Of a stretch of DNA of 64,000 nt, positions 1-11,150 are shown in pieces. How positions within the stretch are numbered: position 1 is the first letter of the stretch; each line of letters opens with the position of its first letter. The notes beneath the pieces are model-generated. The model saw only the letters and a list, made by a program, of their open reading frames with translations, made no database searches and had not been told where the DNA came from. Source of the stretch: Siphonodentalium dalli (Eukaryota > Mollusca > Scaphopoda > Gadilida > Siphonodentaliidae); contig CP136067.1 in assembly GCA_032622095.1 (NCBI GenBank), forward strand, positions 77,774,705-77,838,704, given 5' to 3'. Both the position numbers and the translations under genes were made by a program.

Positions 1-400
1 TGATTTTTCCGCCAAAAAAATAGTCCTGCAAATGGCTACCAAAAAATTAATATACTACTAATTACTAGTATGCAATGAAAAATGTTTTAATTATTTTCTC
101 GCAGACAGCAATGATTTCAGATGGTAGACGGAGCGCATACCCAGTTGGGGTTATAAGCTAAATACTGCAGTGTTTTGGCAAATATTTCCTGTCAACTCTC
201 TATTGACCTACCTCAATAATAGTTTTTTTTTTTAAACCACATTTTTAAATAATTCAGACATATCTCTGGTATTGTGAGTGTGAACAGGTGTTGTTATAGT
301 ACTATATAATACGTTGGTTATAGTGCTTTTCCCCTCCAAATTAACAGTTTGAAATTGAGATTTTTTGAAAATCCACGAATGAGGCGCCTCCTTAAACACC
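1..400 (+). repeat. Dispersed repeat, copy 1 (window-edge repeat)
   Basis: Direct sequence comparison shows this stretch is a diverged copy of 63076-63400 and, inverted, of about 62765-63000. Shared blocks include tagtcctgcaaatggct, attttctcgcagacag, and the gcgcatacc..agttgggtt block. The element type is unknown; no coding frame is convincing. Confidence 0.7.
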
Positions 401-476
401 ACCCAGTGACTGGCATGAATATGGACCTTTGGCCATATAATCAATATATAAAGTACCTATTGAATGTCAGTGGAGT

Positions 477-676
477 TTAAACTCTTTCAGTGCCAGAGAA
501 TCCTAAGTTTTTCACTTTTCAGCAATTGTTATAAATTCCTGGTTGTGGTTCTGGGTCTTAAAATGCCAAAAATAATTGACCCAGGTGCTTGTTTTCCATA
601 AAATAATTTTTTTTTCAAAAAATAATTCAGCCATTTTTAGGGCCAATCTAATCGGACTTGGCACTCAAAGAGTTAA
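477..676. mobile_element. MITE with TTAA target duplication (piggyBac-type)
   Basis: A 192-bp element lies between two TTAA tetranucleotides (477-480 and 673-676). Its ends are inverted repeats: actctttcagtgcc on the left and ggcactcaaagagt on the right, matching at 13 of 14 positions. A TTAA duplication is characteristic of piggyBac-superfamily elements, so this is probably a non-autonomous piggyBac-like MITE. It has no coding capacity. Confidence 0.65.
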
Positions 677-914
677 GTTGTGTTGAAATCAAATACCAGT
701 ATTATTTGTGACACTCCCATGTGGCAAGAAATCTGAAATAAATATCCATTTAAGGAATGGAATAATGTATATGAATTAATACCTGTATTAATTAATTTTG
801 ATGTATCGGCTTCTGTCTCAATAATTGAGATGTCTTCGGACTCGTAAATGTCATCGAACTCAGAGTTCACAGGCAATGGGAAATAAGATGATTCAGCTTC
901 CTTCTATGGCAGAG
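677..914. other. Intergenic; short acidic frame on the minus strand
   Basis: The minus strand at about 783-870 encodes a short acidic peptide (NSEFDDIYESEDISIIETEA) that ends at a plausible donor, aatacag|gtatta. No frame stays open from there through the neighbouring minisatellite, so a coding exon is not supported. I see nothing else here. Confidence 0.2.
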
Positions 915-1024
915 GATGCGGTTGAGGTTGTGGTTGAGGTAGAGGTTGTGGTTGAGGCTGTGGTTGAGGTTGAAGTTGTGGTTGAGGGTGTGGTTGAGGC
1001 TGTGGTTGAGGCTGTGGTTTAGGC
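915..1024. repeat. 12-bp minisatellite (gttgtggttgag)n
   Basis: About nine imperfect copies of a 12-bp unit. On the minus strand one frame reads as a Pro-Gln repeat and another as Leu-Asn-His-Ser. Both end in stops soon after the array, so the peptide is probably a product of the repeat and not a gene. Confidence 0.75.
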
Positions 1025-1519
1025 CGAGGATGACACCTGTAAAACAATCTTCATTGATAACATTACCAAATAGTGAACTAACTTCACTAATTAACAGAAC
1101 TTCAACTTTGATGATTCCAACTGACTAAATTAAAGTAATATATATTAGATAACTTTGGCACCGAGGATATTAAGGCTAGCCTGGCCATTATAACAAAATG
1201 CCAGGGAAAGCTCTATGTAGTTTTTCACCACTGAAAGGGACTCGCACTAATTTAGTGAAATACGGCTACACAAAGAGCCGCTTCATAATCCATGAATGCA
1301 TAGACTGATGATAGTTCAGAATCATGTCTAAAATTCAACACTCATTTTGCAAACTGTAAAAGGTATATAAAAACACAAGACAAATTAAAAAACAAATCAT
1401 TTGTAAAAAATTCTAATGTTTTGTTGAAAATATAGAAATAAATTACAGGTCGACCCTAAATTTCGGCAGGTTGGTCAGGTAACTGGAAACGTTCATGTTT
1501 TTTGCCTAACTATACTTAC
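1025..1519. other. Intergenic, no recognisable feature
   Basis: I see no convincing exon, RNA gene or repeat boundary in this stretch. Confidence 0.4.
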
Positions 1520-1690
1520 ATGACATTTCTAATTTCTAAATGTTCAGCTGCCAGGACGAGATTACACTTTCTTGAGCCCATATTTGAGGATCACTAATAT
1601 CCATGTCAGCTGGATAACCAATGATATCAAGGGTGATCTTGCCATCTTTGATATCTTGATTTGGCATTCCTCCTGTTTGTCCAGCCCTGG
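1520..1690 (-). CDS. Possible exon of an unrecognised minus-strand gene
   Basis: On the minus strand a strong acceptor (gttttttttatag) precedes an open frame with ordinary soluble-protein character, beginning RAGQTGGMPNQDIKDGKITL and continuing with DIIGYPADMDISDPQIWAQE before a TAG at 1536-1538. A near-consensus donor (gtaagtatag) follows at 1514-1519. The stop before the donor means this would be a terminal coding exon with a spliced 3' UTR, or that I have the wrong frame. I do not recognise the family. It may belong with the frames at 2600-2706 and 3322-3478 on the same strand, but the phases do not join directly, so at least one exon would be missing between them. Confidence 0.35.
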
Positions 1691-1699
1691 CTATAAAAA

Positions 1700-2599
1700 A
1701 AACAGTACTAGTACATGTAGGTGTAAGGATTATCAGTTAACACAAATTGAATTAAACAGAAAGTGACACGTGATAATATCTATCCACATGTATAAATAAA
1801 AAATATATATCTGTAGCTCAACTTGATATGATGTACATGTATTAATCAAATGGGTGGCCATTTCAGATTTTATATCTTCAATATTGAGGTCATACTAATC
1901 ATGCTTGTATAATTTCAGAATTATCTGCTCATAAATGTGGGCTGTGGGATGTGCTGATGGATTCAAATGGTAAAGTTAAAACAAATTTGGCAAAAATTTA
2001 AACAGCTCTTATTTTAAACTCGTTCATATTTGATATGTGGATCAAGATCCCATCCCAATCATGACTTTCAAATTTTATTTATTAATTAGTTTGCAAAATC
2101 AAGTAAGAACAAGAACTTGCCGACCACCAGACAACTTTTTGGGACTGCTTGACAGACAGACGGATGGAAGAATGGATGGAACCCATTCATATCCTGCCGA
2201 ACGGTTTCGAGCGGGGGAGGGGGGGGGGGTAATAAAAGTATCCTTAGATTGCTAACTAATCGAGAGGTTGTGATTTGATAAATTTTAACTTTTAACTAAC
2301 CATGGCAATTTTGTGAGCGCATGTCACTGTGAAAACTACACGTTCTGTCCAAGCTCTCACGTATATGAAGTTAAACTGTCAGTTATTTGATTTTTACTGA
2401 TTATGCACTCGTGAATAATAACATTTATACCGTGGCACATACATCTATATATATATATTGATATTCACAAAACCGACGATGCAACATCCTGAAAGGCGTT
2501 TTTGATTACTTTCATCCTCTGACAGGGGACATATATGCCTAATGTAAGATAGCATAGTGGATATAAACCCATAAATATACAGAGAATTACACTTAAATT
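1700..2599. other. Intergenic; g-tract and repeat-like sequence
   Basis: AT-rich sequence with a gggggagggggggggg tract near 2215-2230 preceded by gacagacagacgg, a common low-complexity pattern. No gene seen. Confidence 0.4.
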
Positions 2600-2706
2600 T
2601 CAGCTCAAAATATCAACAAATAGAGTCCAACCCCAAGCTTGGCTCATAACTTTTCTAGCTCTACGTCTATATACTCTAACTGCTTCTTTTGGTATTCTTA
2701 CATTAT
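2600..2706 (-). CDS. Possible exon of an unrecognised minus-strand gene
   Basis: On the minus strand an acceptor (gttattccag) opens a frame rich in basic residues: NVRIPKEAVRVYRRRARKVM followed by SQAWGWTLFVDILS and a TGA at 2600-2602. The amphipathic, Arg-rich pattern looks protein-like and unlike the flanking AT-rich DNA. Incoming phase would be 1, which does not match the phase-0 end of the candidate exon at 3322-3478. The exon may end at an internal GT before the stop. Family unknown. Confidence 0.3.
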
Positions 2707-3321
2707 CTGGAATAACATTACATTATTAGATGATAATTTGATGAAATAAAACTACTCAATTATTCAATGAAAATTCTTTTCTGTACTAGCTTATTCGGGT
2801 CTACGTTTGTTTGTTTGACGGGCGGTGTCCGACCCCAAATATATACAACATAGAATTTTATTGATGTATTCTGACTATTTTTGGTATGTGTTTATTGTCA
2901 CATGGAAACATAATATACAGAACATAAACACAAATTTAGGTAATTCTCCAATATAAATTAGGGTTTACAGACAAAAAACAAACTTTGTATTTGAAGACAA
3001 AAATTATATGTAGGTCTGAATGTTATATATGTTCTTTGTGGAAGAAACTCAAGTTACTCAATATTCTGGTGTGTACTTTTATTGTTTTTTGCCCATTTGT
3101 CAAATCCATGTATATCACGATAAGAGTATGAAATTCATGTTCATTGCATATGGTAATTTATTTAACGTTAAATTTAAATTATCTCCTTTCTATCTCTCTC
3201 TCTCTCTCGTCACAATGCAAAAAGTAAATCTGACTACAAACAGTCATAATGGGCCACAAACCTGTCTATTTTCGACAACTTGCTCAGACATCTAAACTCC
3301 ATGTAATTTTGTATCACTTAC
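2707..3321. other. Probable intronic or intergenic DNA
   Basis: AT-rich DNA with a short (tc)n tract near 3190-3210. No convincing exon, although the phase mismatch between the candidate exons on either side would predict one. Confidence 0.3.
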
Positions 3322-3478
3322 ATAGTTATCTATCTGTTTCATCATCTTTTTGAAAAGATGACTGGGATCGATGTCCTGGTATGGATCCCTTTCTTTCGCC
3401 CGGTGCCACTTCCATCCATTGTTGCGACATATCAGATATCCAACTACCAAAATGCTGTCCATCCCTTTGGCTTTTTTT
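3322..3478 (-). CDS. Possible exon of an unrecognised minus-strand gene
   Basis: The minus strand shows a frame bounded by an acceptor AG at 3479-3480 and a good donor (aactat|gtaagtg) just below 3322. It reads AKGMDSILVVGYLICRNNGW, then KWHRAKERDPYQDIDPSHLF and KKMMKQIDNY. The mix of a short hydrophobic strand, aromatic residues and a charged C-terminal helix looks like real protein. An overlapping frame in the same exon is also open but ends in low-quality sequence. No family recognised. It would be the most upstream visible exon of a minus-strand gene running toward 1.5 kb. Confidence 0.4.
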
Positions 3479-3616
3479 CTCTCTCAAACGGAGAAATAAA
3501 TTCAGAAGATATACATGTAGCGTACCTAAATTATATTTATACAGTATTTTTGAAATACCACCTGACATCATAGCCATGAGAAAATCTTATTTCTATACTG
3601 GCATTCATATTGAAGG

Positions 3617-3890
3617 TTGAACCATTCCATGACTGGAGCTTCCTGAAATTTTGTAAAAACCCTGTGCCAATACAATTACATTCTCATATATATTCAAATC
3701 TCCCATAGGGAGCCTCGCATATATAAGAGAATGCATTGGCCTAACAATATTTAACTTGACCGTGTAAGCCAGTGCATTCTCTTATATATATATGAGGCTC
3801 CCTATGGGAGACACATATATAAGAGAATGCACTAGCACACGGTCTTTAATGTTGCACCAGTGCAGCTCGCTCCCACCATGAAAGGGTTAA
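3617..3890. mobile_element. TTAA-flanked hairpin MITE, copy 1
   Basis: Begins ttgaaccattccatgactgg and ends ccatgaaagggttaa, the two ends being imperfect inverted repeats of the ccctttcatgatgggagc type. Inside, 3701-3812 is a long palindrome whose arms contain atctcccatagggagcctcg and its complement around a short loop. The same family recurs at 22280-22473, 23276-23520 and 25373-25520. Confidence 0.65.
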
Positions 3891-4640
3891 TTGTATGGTT
3901 GCCACTGGTTGGTTATCAATTTCAAATTTCATTACTCAAGGGTGACAAACCAAATTCCTTGAAATTTGAACATTACTAAGAGGACATCAAATGCTTTGTG
4001 AAATTTATTATAATGGGCTGTTTACAACTATGCTATTATAGATTTAAAATCAATGCATAATATATGTGGTGTACTCATTCAATTTAGAATTACTAAAGAT
4101 AATGTAGACCCAGATTTGGTTTGGTGGAAACCCTTCAGTCAAGATCTATTAAAGTGATGTGAAACACTCCGGTAGGGTGATCAAATAGAAATGGAGAATA
4201 ACCTTGCTCAAAGTAGTATTTTTTACAGATATTATATCGAAAAATCGACAACAAACACCGCCATTCTTATATATTAATTAAATACAGTGACACTCGATGG
4301 CGAAATCGTTTTCGTTAGCTTATCGCAGATAGTTGCGTCCCGAATCGAGAAGTAAATATTTACAATTGCGTGTAGTTCAGACGATGTTTTCTATGGATTG
4401 GTACGGTCGATTTGTTTGAAATTTTCGTCGATGTTACTAGAATGCTATATTCCTCCAGTTGGTATAGTGCTTGAATACTAACTTACTAGTTTCACACACC
4501 CCAATAAGTACATAATATATCTTTAATTAATATGAAGCCACAAGGAATAACCATTGTGGCAATTTATACAAGCTCAACGTCCTCGTCTAAGTTGCAAGTC
4601 GCGACGAATCCAGTAAGTGTAGAACACCGGAGTGTGACTT
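3891..4640. other. Intergenic, no recognisable feature
   Basis: No gene or clear repeat seen. Confidence 0.35.
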
Positions 4641-5160
4641 CTCAGAGCTACATCGTCATTGACAACTAAGCTCACTCATGCCATATAGAGTTATCCGCCG
4701 TGCCAACAAAAAGCTTCGAGCATGCGCAGTTAAATTCACCACTTCCGTCCAGACCCACCCCGGATCGCATAGAGTGAAGACATAATTTTCGAATCCGCTC
4801 CAATCGTCGTTATCGATGACTTCCAACCCATACAGATATCAAGGTCATGTATAACCGCCCTGTTTTCTCCCTACCCGACGCTTAATAATCACACAATTGC
4901 CGCTAATCTCACGCTACCTGCATGTTTCTCACGTGGCTCCGCTCTATTTCCCGGCGGTTTGGCTTTATGCGGAAACTTGTCCCACCGCGGTGACATTGAT
5001 TGCTGCTCGGTGATTTTGTTTTGTGTGCTTAAGTGCTTAATTCCATCGTTTCACGTCTGTGACGATTTTCCGTTTACTAAATAACAGCATCGGTTCTTTA
5101 CAACCGTGCCAGGGCCAATGTTTGACTGGCTTATAATTCCCAACCGACTGCCGTGTATCG
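4641..5160. promoter_or_regulatory. GC-richer, promoter-like stretch (tentative)
   Basis: Base composition rises in GC and CpG relative to both flanks. A gcatgcgca site at 4720-4728 fits the palindromic NRF1 consensus common in animal promoters. It lies upstream of the candidate minus-strand exons at 1.5-3.5 kb. No start site or initiator can be shown from sequence alone, and the rise may only be the edge of the GC-rich island to the right. Confidence 0.2.
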
Positions 5161-6075
5161 TTGTTATATTGACATTATCGAGATAATCGCCCTCAATTTC
5201 GCGGCCGTCATCATTTTCGTCATCACTCTTTTTTCGTCGTCATCGTTGTCTTCATCACAATCATCATCGTCGTCCTCGTAGTCAGCTATTTTTTCATCAC
5301 CGCAGTCATCGCCGTCGTCGCCCTCATCATCGTTGTAGTCATCGTTATCGTCGTCGCTATTATCTTCATCGTCATCGTCCTCATCGTTGTCGGCGTCTTC
5401 AGCATACTCATCATAATTACCATCGTCGTCGGCATTTTCATCATCGTCCTCCACGATGTCATCCCGCTCGTCGTCGTCATCATCGTCGTCGTTGTCATCA
5501 TCACACCCATCGTCGTCCTCATGGTCATCGTCCTCAGAATTTTTTTCATCATTGCAGTCATCACCGTCGTCGCCCTCATCAGCATGGTCGTCACCTTTAT
5601 CGTCGTCGTCATTATATCCATCGTGATAGTTGTCGGCGCCATCATCCTCGTCATTATCATCGTCGTCGGCATTTTCATCATCGTCCTCCACGAGGTCATC
5701 TTGCTCGTCGTCATCATCATCTTTGGCTTCGTCATCTTAATGATAATCGCCTCCTGACCATCATCGCAATCATCACCATGACCATCGACATACAACCATC
5801 ATCAGTGACTCCTCCATCGTCGCCAATTTTTTTTTACCCGTCCTTGCCATCATTCTCTCAACCATTGTCATTATTGCCACCACGATCGTCGCCATCGCTA
5901 TCATCTTCATTATCGCCTCCATCATGATCGTCATGTCACCCGTCATCATCATTTATCCCCATCCCATCGCCGTCATCATTTACGTCGTCACTTCTTTCGT
6001 CATTATCGCCGTCGCCATCATAGTCATCGCCGCCGCCATCACTGTCGCCATCTGACACGATATGCCGCCAATATG
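5161..6075. repeat. GAT/GAC trinucleotide low-complexity tract
   Basis: Nearly 0.9 kb built from tcg and tca triplets (plus strand). The minus strand therefore has a 175-codon Asp-rich frame with Asn, Glu and His scattered through it. GAC-to-GAT and GAC-to-AAC changes are what CpG deamination would produce on the two strands, so decay of a simple (GAC)n repeat explains the pattern without a gene. The right part past 5700 is broken by stops in all frames. Confidence 0.75.
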
Positions 6076-8483
6076 TCATTACCGTCGTCGTTGTAAACAT
6101 TGTACATGGCCGATGCATGTCCATTCGCTGGTATATCGATCCCGTTCCAACGGCTATTCAATATCCTTCATTGTTAACCGACGTGTGACTGTAATAATTT
6201 ACCAGCAGATACACTTTCCAATTATATAGCGATCTCCGGCCATGCAGGTGTGGACATTCTGTAGACAACGCTTCAACCCATGTTTTTGAATGTCACATAC
6301 ACTTTGATGGACGAATTACTCTTCGCCATAAGCTGCGTTTGCCTCTACATTCAGCTAAGGCTGTATTATTGGGGGACCCGAACTTTTAACAATTTGACTA
6401 TGAAAATATTTTTACAGCTGTGCACCATTACTTCCGCCATACAACGCGCGAGAGAACAATCCGCCATAGTTCTATTACGACGCTCGCACCACGATACAAA
6501 CTGTCACATGTTCTCAATGAGGCACCTGTATCACACTTAAAACAGCTACTCGACAATTTTCTTGAACTTTGGTCGGGTGGTGCAATTAACTGGACTACAA
6601 CTTATACTTCCAATATTATACACTGATATGCGTCGCCACTTAGATAAATGTTATACCTATTGTGTTGATAGCTACAACTTATTATATATCAGTGTTATAA
6701 CGGCTATTGGGAGCGGGGTTGTGCATCTGTAGATCGCATTTGTCCTCCATTCCCAATACCAATCTGTATTGTCATGTACCTATAGGTAATAACTAGGTCT
6801 GAGTCACGTTCCCACCCGCTTTGCACCGTTTCCATTATCCTTTTACGGTCTCGGTTCTGATCTGCATACCTGGTCCACATGTTCTCGTTAGTCATGTTGC
6901 TTTACCATTACTATTTCATTATTTCGTGTCATTTCGTATGGGAGGGGGCACCCATAAGTGTGCCCACACTTGTGGCCCACTCCCAATTTGTTGGTATACC
7001 CCACTGTATGTCTTCGATATCATGCGTATATGCACTGGGCTCATAAATGTTTAACCCCACCGTTCCGTATCGCATTCCTAGAGAACATACAATATGTTGG
7101 TCGTCGCATGTAGCCGCCTCGCATGGCTGTCAGGTATTCGGGTTCACTCTTGCTTTGGTTTGATGCGCTCAACGGTCCAGCAGTCATTTTGGGTTTCCGT
7201 GCCAAACCACCAGTTATCACGTGTAGGTTTGGCACTTCGCACTTTCAGCCGCATGGCAACAGTACAGTCTCCGCGTGACATATTGCTCAAGTCTCGAGCG
7301 CCGCCATTTTATGCGATCTCGGCGTGTTCATAAACCCTTATGTGTGCTTAAATTCCCGCGGATTTATATAATTTGCGCCAGCATTGTCTGCCTGACCAAC
7401 CTATCATTCGCTGATTTCGCTGTGATGGCTTCGCACTTTCATAACCTTTCAAACGCATACAATTCAAGGTCGATGTGTGCATGGGTCGGCATAAATCCGC
7501 ATGCTCCTTCCATTCCGACATCGCCCATCCCGTTTACTTGCTACTCTCGCAACACTCCGCCATGTACCCTGCTTTACAGTCACGGCGTAATCCCGTCGCG
7601 ATGAATCATATGCCCGTCTGGTTCTTCCACTGTCTAACCGGGGGGAATACATTTTTTTCCTGGGCAACACAGAGCGCTTCTTATCGACATACACACTTTA
7701 CTTCCAAGGGCACCAACAAGTAGCGTTAAAGAGCGTTTCTGAGCGATGGCTGTTTATTCTTCCAATATGACTGCTGGCTGTTTGTAACGGATGCGGTTAG
7801 GTTATCAGCGTATCCCAGCATTCCTCCCCTGCGTCTGCTAACCAGCTGTTTCTTTCTCGTTTCCTACGTAACGCCACTTGGACCGCACTTCGTCCCACCG
7901 CTCGCTGCGGTCGTGGTCGGCCTCTACAACAACCACACGAGTACCGAGCCGTCGTGCGTCAACCAGCTTCTCGCGATTTCCTCAGTTGTGCACAGGGCTC
8001 CTCCTGCTTCCGGGATCTGGATCGTCTCCAGCGACTCAGACTACAGCTCTCCGGTAGCCTGCTTCTCGTCACGCCGCGGGCCTGCGGCCGCGCATTGCCT
8101 CCATCTTCACCATCGGCGGCAGGTTCCTACTCAAACAGTCACCTTTCAGCGGCAGCACAACCTTCAAGTTTGCTGACCGACCGCCACTCGGACACATCCA
8201 CCTTTCGCGGCCTCTGCCAGAATGCGGGGACGGCCCCATTATCTGGAGGTAATGTGCTTAACTAACTTCGCTTTTGATACTGCCTGGTCGGGCGACTGCC
8301 CCCCTTCCGCCTTCGCCCGGACGAATAATCGACACACTGCCCCGTCCATTCGCCACCGCATTGATCGCGACGAATGAGTCCCTCGCGCAGCGCTTCTACC
8401 CGGGCGGGGAGGGGTCGGTAGCCACATGACAGCCTCTGTCTGCTTCCTTCCAGCCAATTGGGCTCAGGTCTCGCACGCCCGCT

Positions 8484-9068
8484 ATGTCGATAAATGTCAT
8501 TGATCATTGGACGGACGCGTTCCTGACTTTCCGCACGCGATACCTCCAGTCCATCCGCCATAGAACATCCTCTTTGATATATATGCATGTCATCCGCTGG
8601 GCCGCATGGTACTTCGGGGGGTTCGGCTGCCATAGTTACGACGAAACTTCCGTAACCCGCTCGTTGGTCCTACATACACCACAGCAACTTGACTGTGTGC
8701 ATAACGCCAACCCCCACCCTCCTTTCCCACCAGCGCACTCGGACGTTACTCGCGGCATCCTCGTCAACCCGGTAACAGACGCGCTCCCAATTTATTTGGA
8801 TTTCAACGTCGAAAACATTATCACGGCCGTAGTATTGCTACCGCCATGCCTGCTTCATATGCTTCATCTCATTCCACTGCCCATCGGCGGGCTCCGTCTT
8901 ATACACCATCTAACCTCTCCACCCGGTCCCTCGCCCAATGCCTTCACCCCTTCGGCATACACGCCGGTCGCAAACTCGGAGTTTGACGCCGCGGTTCGCA
9001 TCGTTCAGCGCATCCGCTTTCATGCCGGCTTCCGCGCCGCCCTTTCGTCAACGTGGTTTCCGTTTTGA
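8484..9068 (+). pseudogene. Degraded gag-like ORF of a DIRS-like element
   Basis: The 194-codon frame begins MSINVIDHWTDAFLTFRTRY and continues with a segment ending RWAAWYFGGFGCHSYDE. In DIRS-type and related elements the gag-like protein carries a conserved W..AF..Y...Y segment, then Y...I..AA..FGG..W..YD; spacing and residue types here agree, although the expected second Trp is Cys. Downstream, a TPVANSEFDAAV segment loosely resembles the start of the next domain in such elements. The frame then stops at 9066-9068. Assignment rests on remembered family patterns, not an alignment, and the rest of the element is too decayed to confirm it. Confidence 0.35.
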
Positions 9069-9849
9069 CGGACTGGTGCCCCCTCGCGAATCCGCACCAA
9101 CTTCGCCGCGTCACACGCGGTAGTCGGGCTGCTCTCAGTCTGGCCTCTGGCATTCGTCTTACAACACCACATGGTGTGCCCGCTTTCCAAACCGTTTCAT
9201 GGTAATTCGCATCGAATCGCAGGTTCTACACGGACGCCTCCTGGTGGGCTTCCGATAAATGACCGCTCCATTTGTCCCTCTATATATTTACGCGACATAT
9301 GTCTCTTCGAACGCTTCCAGATCGTAGTCGCATTCAACATTTTCGACCCGAGTTGGCTGGCGACGCGTCCTCGTCTAGTCCGACTAGGCGACCGTTCTCG
9401 TGGTTAACTGCCCTACGTCTTACCGGTAACGTCCCTCATCCGCCTTGTTCTCTACTTGTCCACACACAATCTGACCCTACGCGCGCAGTCCATCCCCACC
9501 ACGAATATTTGGTACAGCGAATTCCCTATCTCGCTCTCCGCTCCGCTGGTCCCATCGTCTGGCTCCAGACGCCGTGCGCATACCCACATTCTTCGCGCAT
9601 CTGCTGTGGCCCTCTCGCCTGCTCCGATCAGTCACCCCACGTAACACATCCGTTCCGATCGCTCTGTTTCCCTCGCTCCTATGCCCTCCCCTGGGTTGCC
9701 GTTGGTCCCCATGTCCGTCTCTCGCCCCCTCTGGCCTGGCCACCGTGTTCACGTCGATGGCGTGACTTCGCCCACTCAGTCATATGGCGGGGCCTGCTGG
9801 TCCGGTTCGAACTCGTAAACCACATCCATGCACCACATTCATTCCACTC

Positions 9850-10003
9850 GATGCTGGGCCGATATACCACCAGTATCTGTCGCTCGAGCCGTACCCCATC
9901 GAGCACATCATCTCCATTCACCGCCGGATGCCTGGGCCGACATACCACCAGCATCTGCCACTCGAGCCGTACACCATCGAGCTCATCATATCCATGCACC
10001 TAG
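9850..10003. repeat. 77-bp tandem repeat, two copies
   Basis: Two units start with gatgctgggccgatatacca (9850) and gatgcctgggccgacatacc (9927) and run through ctcgagccgta and catcgag blocks. The same unit reappears at about 26785-26900, linking the two GC-rich islands. Confidence 0.75.
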
Positions 10004-10203
10004 ATGTCAGGGCAGCCACATGTATTAAATGGGTCACTGTGGATTACTCTCCTAAACATCGCCATGGTGTTGCACTGTGGGTTTTGCTTATTGCTGACTA
10101 TTTACATACTGTATACACTTCGCTCACAGTCTCATTTCGGCCAATTTGGCCGGTTACTTCATGTGACTTTTTCATCTGACGTGTGTGTCGGATAATTGAT
10201 CTG

Positions 10204-10850
10204 GAGGATTTATGTAAATGTTAGCCCAAACTACATTTCCAAGTAACGATGGTTTTGTTATTTATTTTGAGGAATAATACCGCGTCAGATGAATTCAGCC
10301 CAAATATGTTAACAGTTGTCGTGTCAAACATTCGGCAGTAGGTTAGCGTTATTTAGTATTTGTGGATGTCCTTTAACATGGGGAAAATAGACTACTGCGC
10401 TTGAACGAGCATGTGAATTTGTCGTTTTTAATGTACAGCAACTTGATAATCAATAACAGAGGCATTCTCTGTCAAATATGGTCGCTCTATTTACGGTATT
10501 AATTGCGGAACTTTCTAAAGTAAACTACGCGTAAACGGATACATACGGTAAATTCTAGAATGTGCCGGAATCGGCCTAATCGCCCCAGGGCCAACTCGCC
10601 CAGTCGACGTGTGTCAATTCGGTACCTACTATAACATGTACCCGAGTCCGATACGGAATAAAAGATGTATACGGGTGTTATATAGCGTTTGGTCCGTTGT
10701 TTCTCAATGAATATTATTGAAATTTGGTGTATATGTCCGGGCTGGGACATGGAATACAACAACGTTTGAATTGTCTTTAAATTTACAAATTTGTTGATTT
10801 TATTCAATTTGTTTTCGTTCTGAAAACACACTATAAAGTGTATATAATAT
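10204..10850. other. Intergenic, no recognisable feature
   Basis: A return to AT-rich DNA. No exon or repeat boundary recognised. Confidence 0.35.
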
Positions 10851-11150
10851 AATAACGAACACGAGACATACATAATTTATAAACTGTTAACAAAAGATAT
10901 CAAATTCAATACATGACAAAGATGACTCAGTGGAGTTTATAAAGTGAACATAAAAACATTGAGGTAAGCATCTTTTTAAGGAATGCAACTTTATTTAATG
11001 ATAATAAACACATAAATTAAAATAACAAACATGAGACATACATGATTTATAAACTGTTAACAAAAGATATCAAACTCAATACATGACAAAGATGACTCAG
11101 TGAAGTTTATAAAGTGAACATAAAAATATTAAGGTAAGAATCTTTTTAAG
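10851..11150. repeat. 170-bp direct duplication
   Basis: 10851-10980 and 11021-11150 are about 90 percent identical by eye, each containing gagacatacat, ttataaactgttaacaaaag and gatgactcag. The offset is 170 bp. The sequence is AT-rich and non-coding. Confidence 0.8.

Larger units (their letters stand above)
6160..10200 (+). mobile_element. GC- and CpG-rich decayed retroelement island (DIRS-like, tentative)
   Basis: Composition shifts abruptly from AT-rich to GC- and CpG-rich and back near 10030-10200. Many medium open frames overlap with no single long one, as expected for decayed coding sequence. The clearest trace is the plus-strand frame at 8484-9068, which has a W-x2-AF-x6-Y...AA-x2-FGG...YDE pattern I associate with the gag-like ORF of DIRS and related tyrosine-recombinase retroelements. 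No reverse transcriptase or recombinase motif is intact. Satellite-like 77-bp units close the island at 9850-10003. Other explanations are a different old retroelement or transferred foreign DNA. Confidence 0.35.

Noticed and set aside
783-1036. Pro-Gln repeat exon on the minus strand
   Set aside because: Splice-like sites exist at both ends but no frame is open across the whole interval.
5164-5795. Long Asp-rich and Met/Thr-rich minus-strand frames
   Set aside because: They are alternate frames of a trinucleotide repeat; no splice sites or ordinary protein sequence at either end.
9272-10003. 243-codon plus-strand frame
   Set aside because: It overlaps several other open frames in a GC-rich island, runs into a 77-bp tandem repeat and has no motif; frame length is expected from composition.
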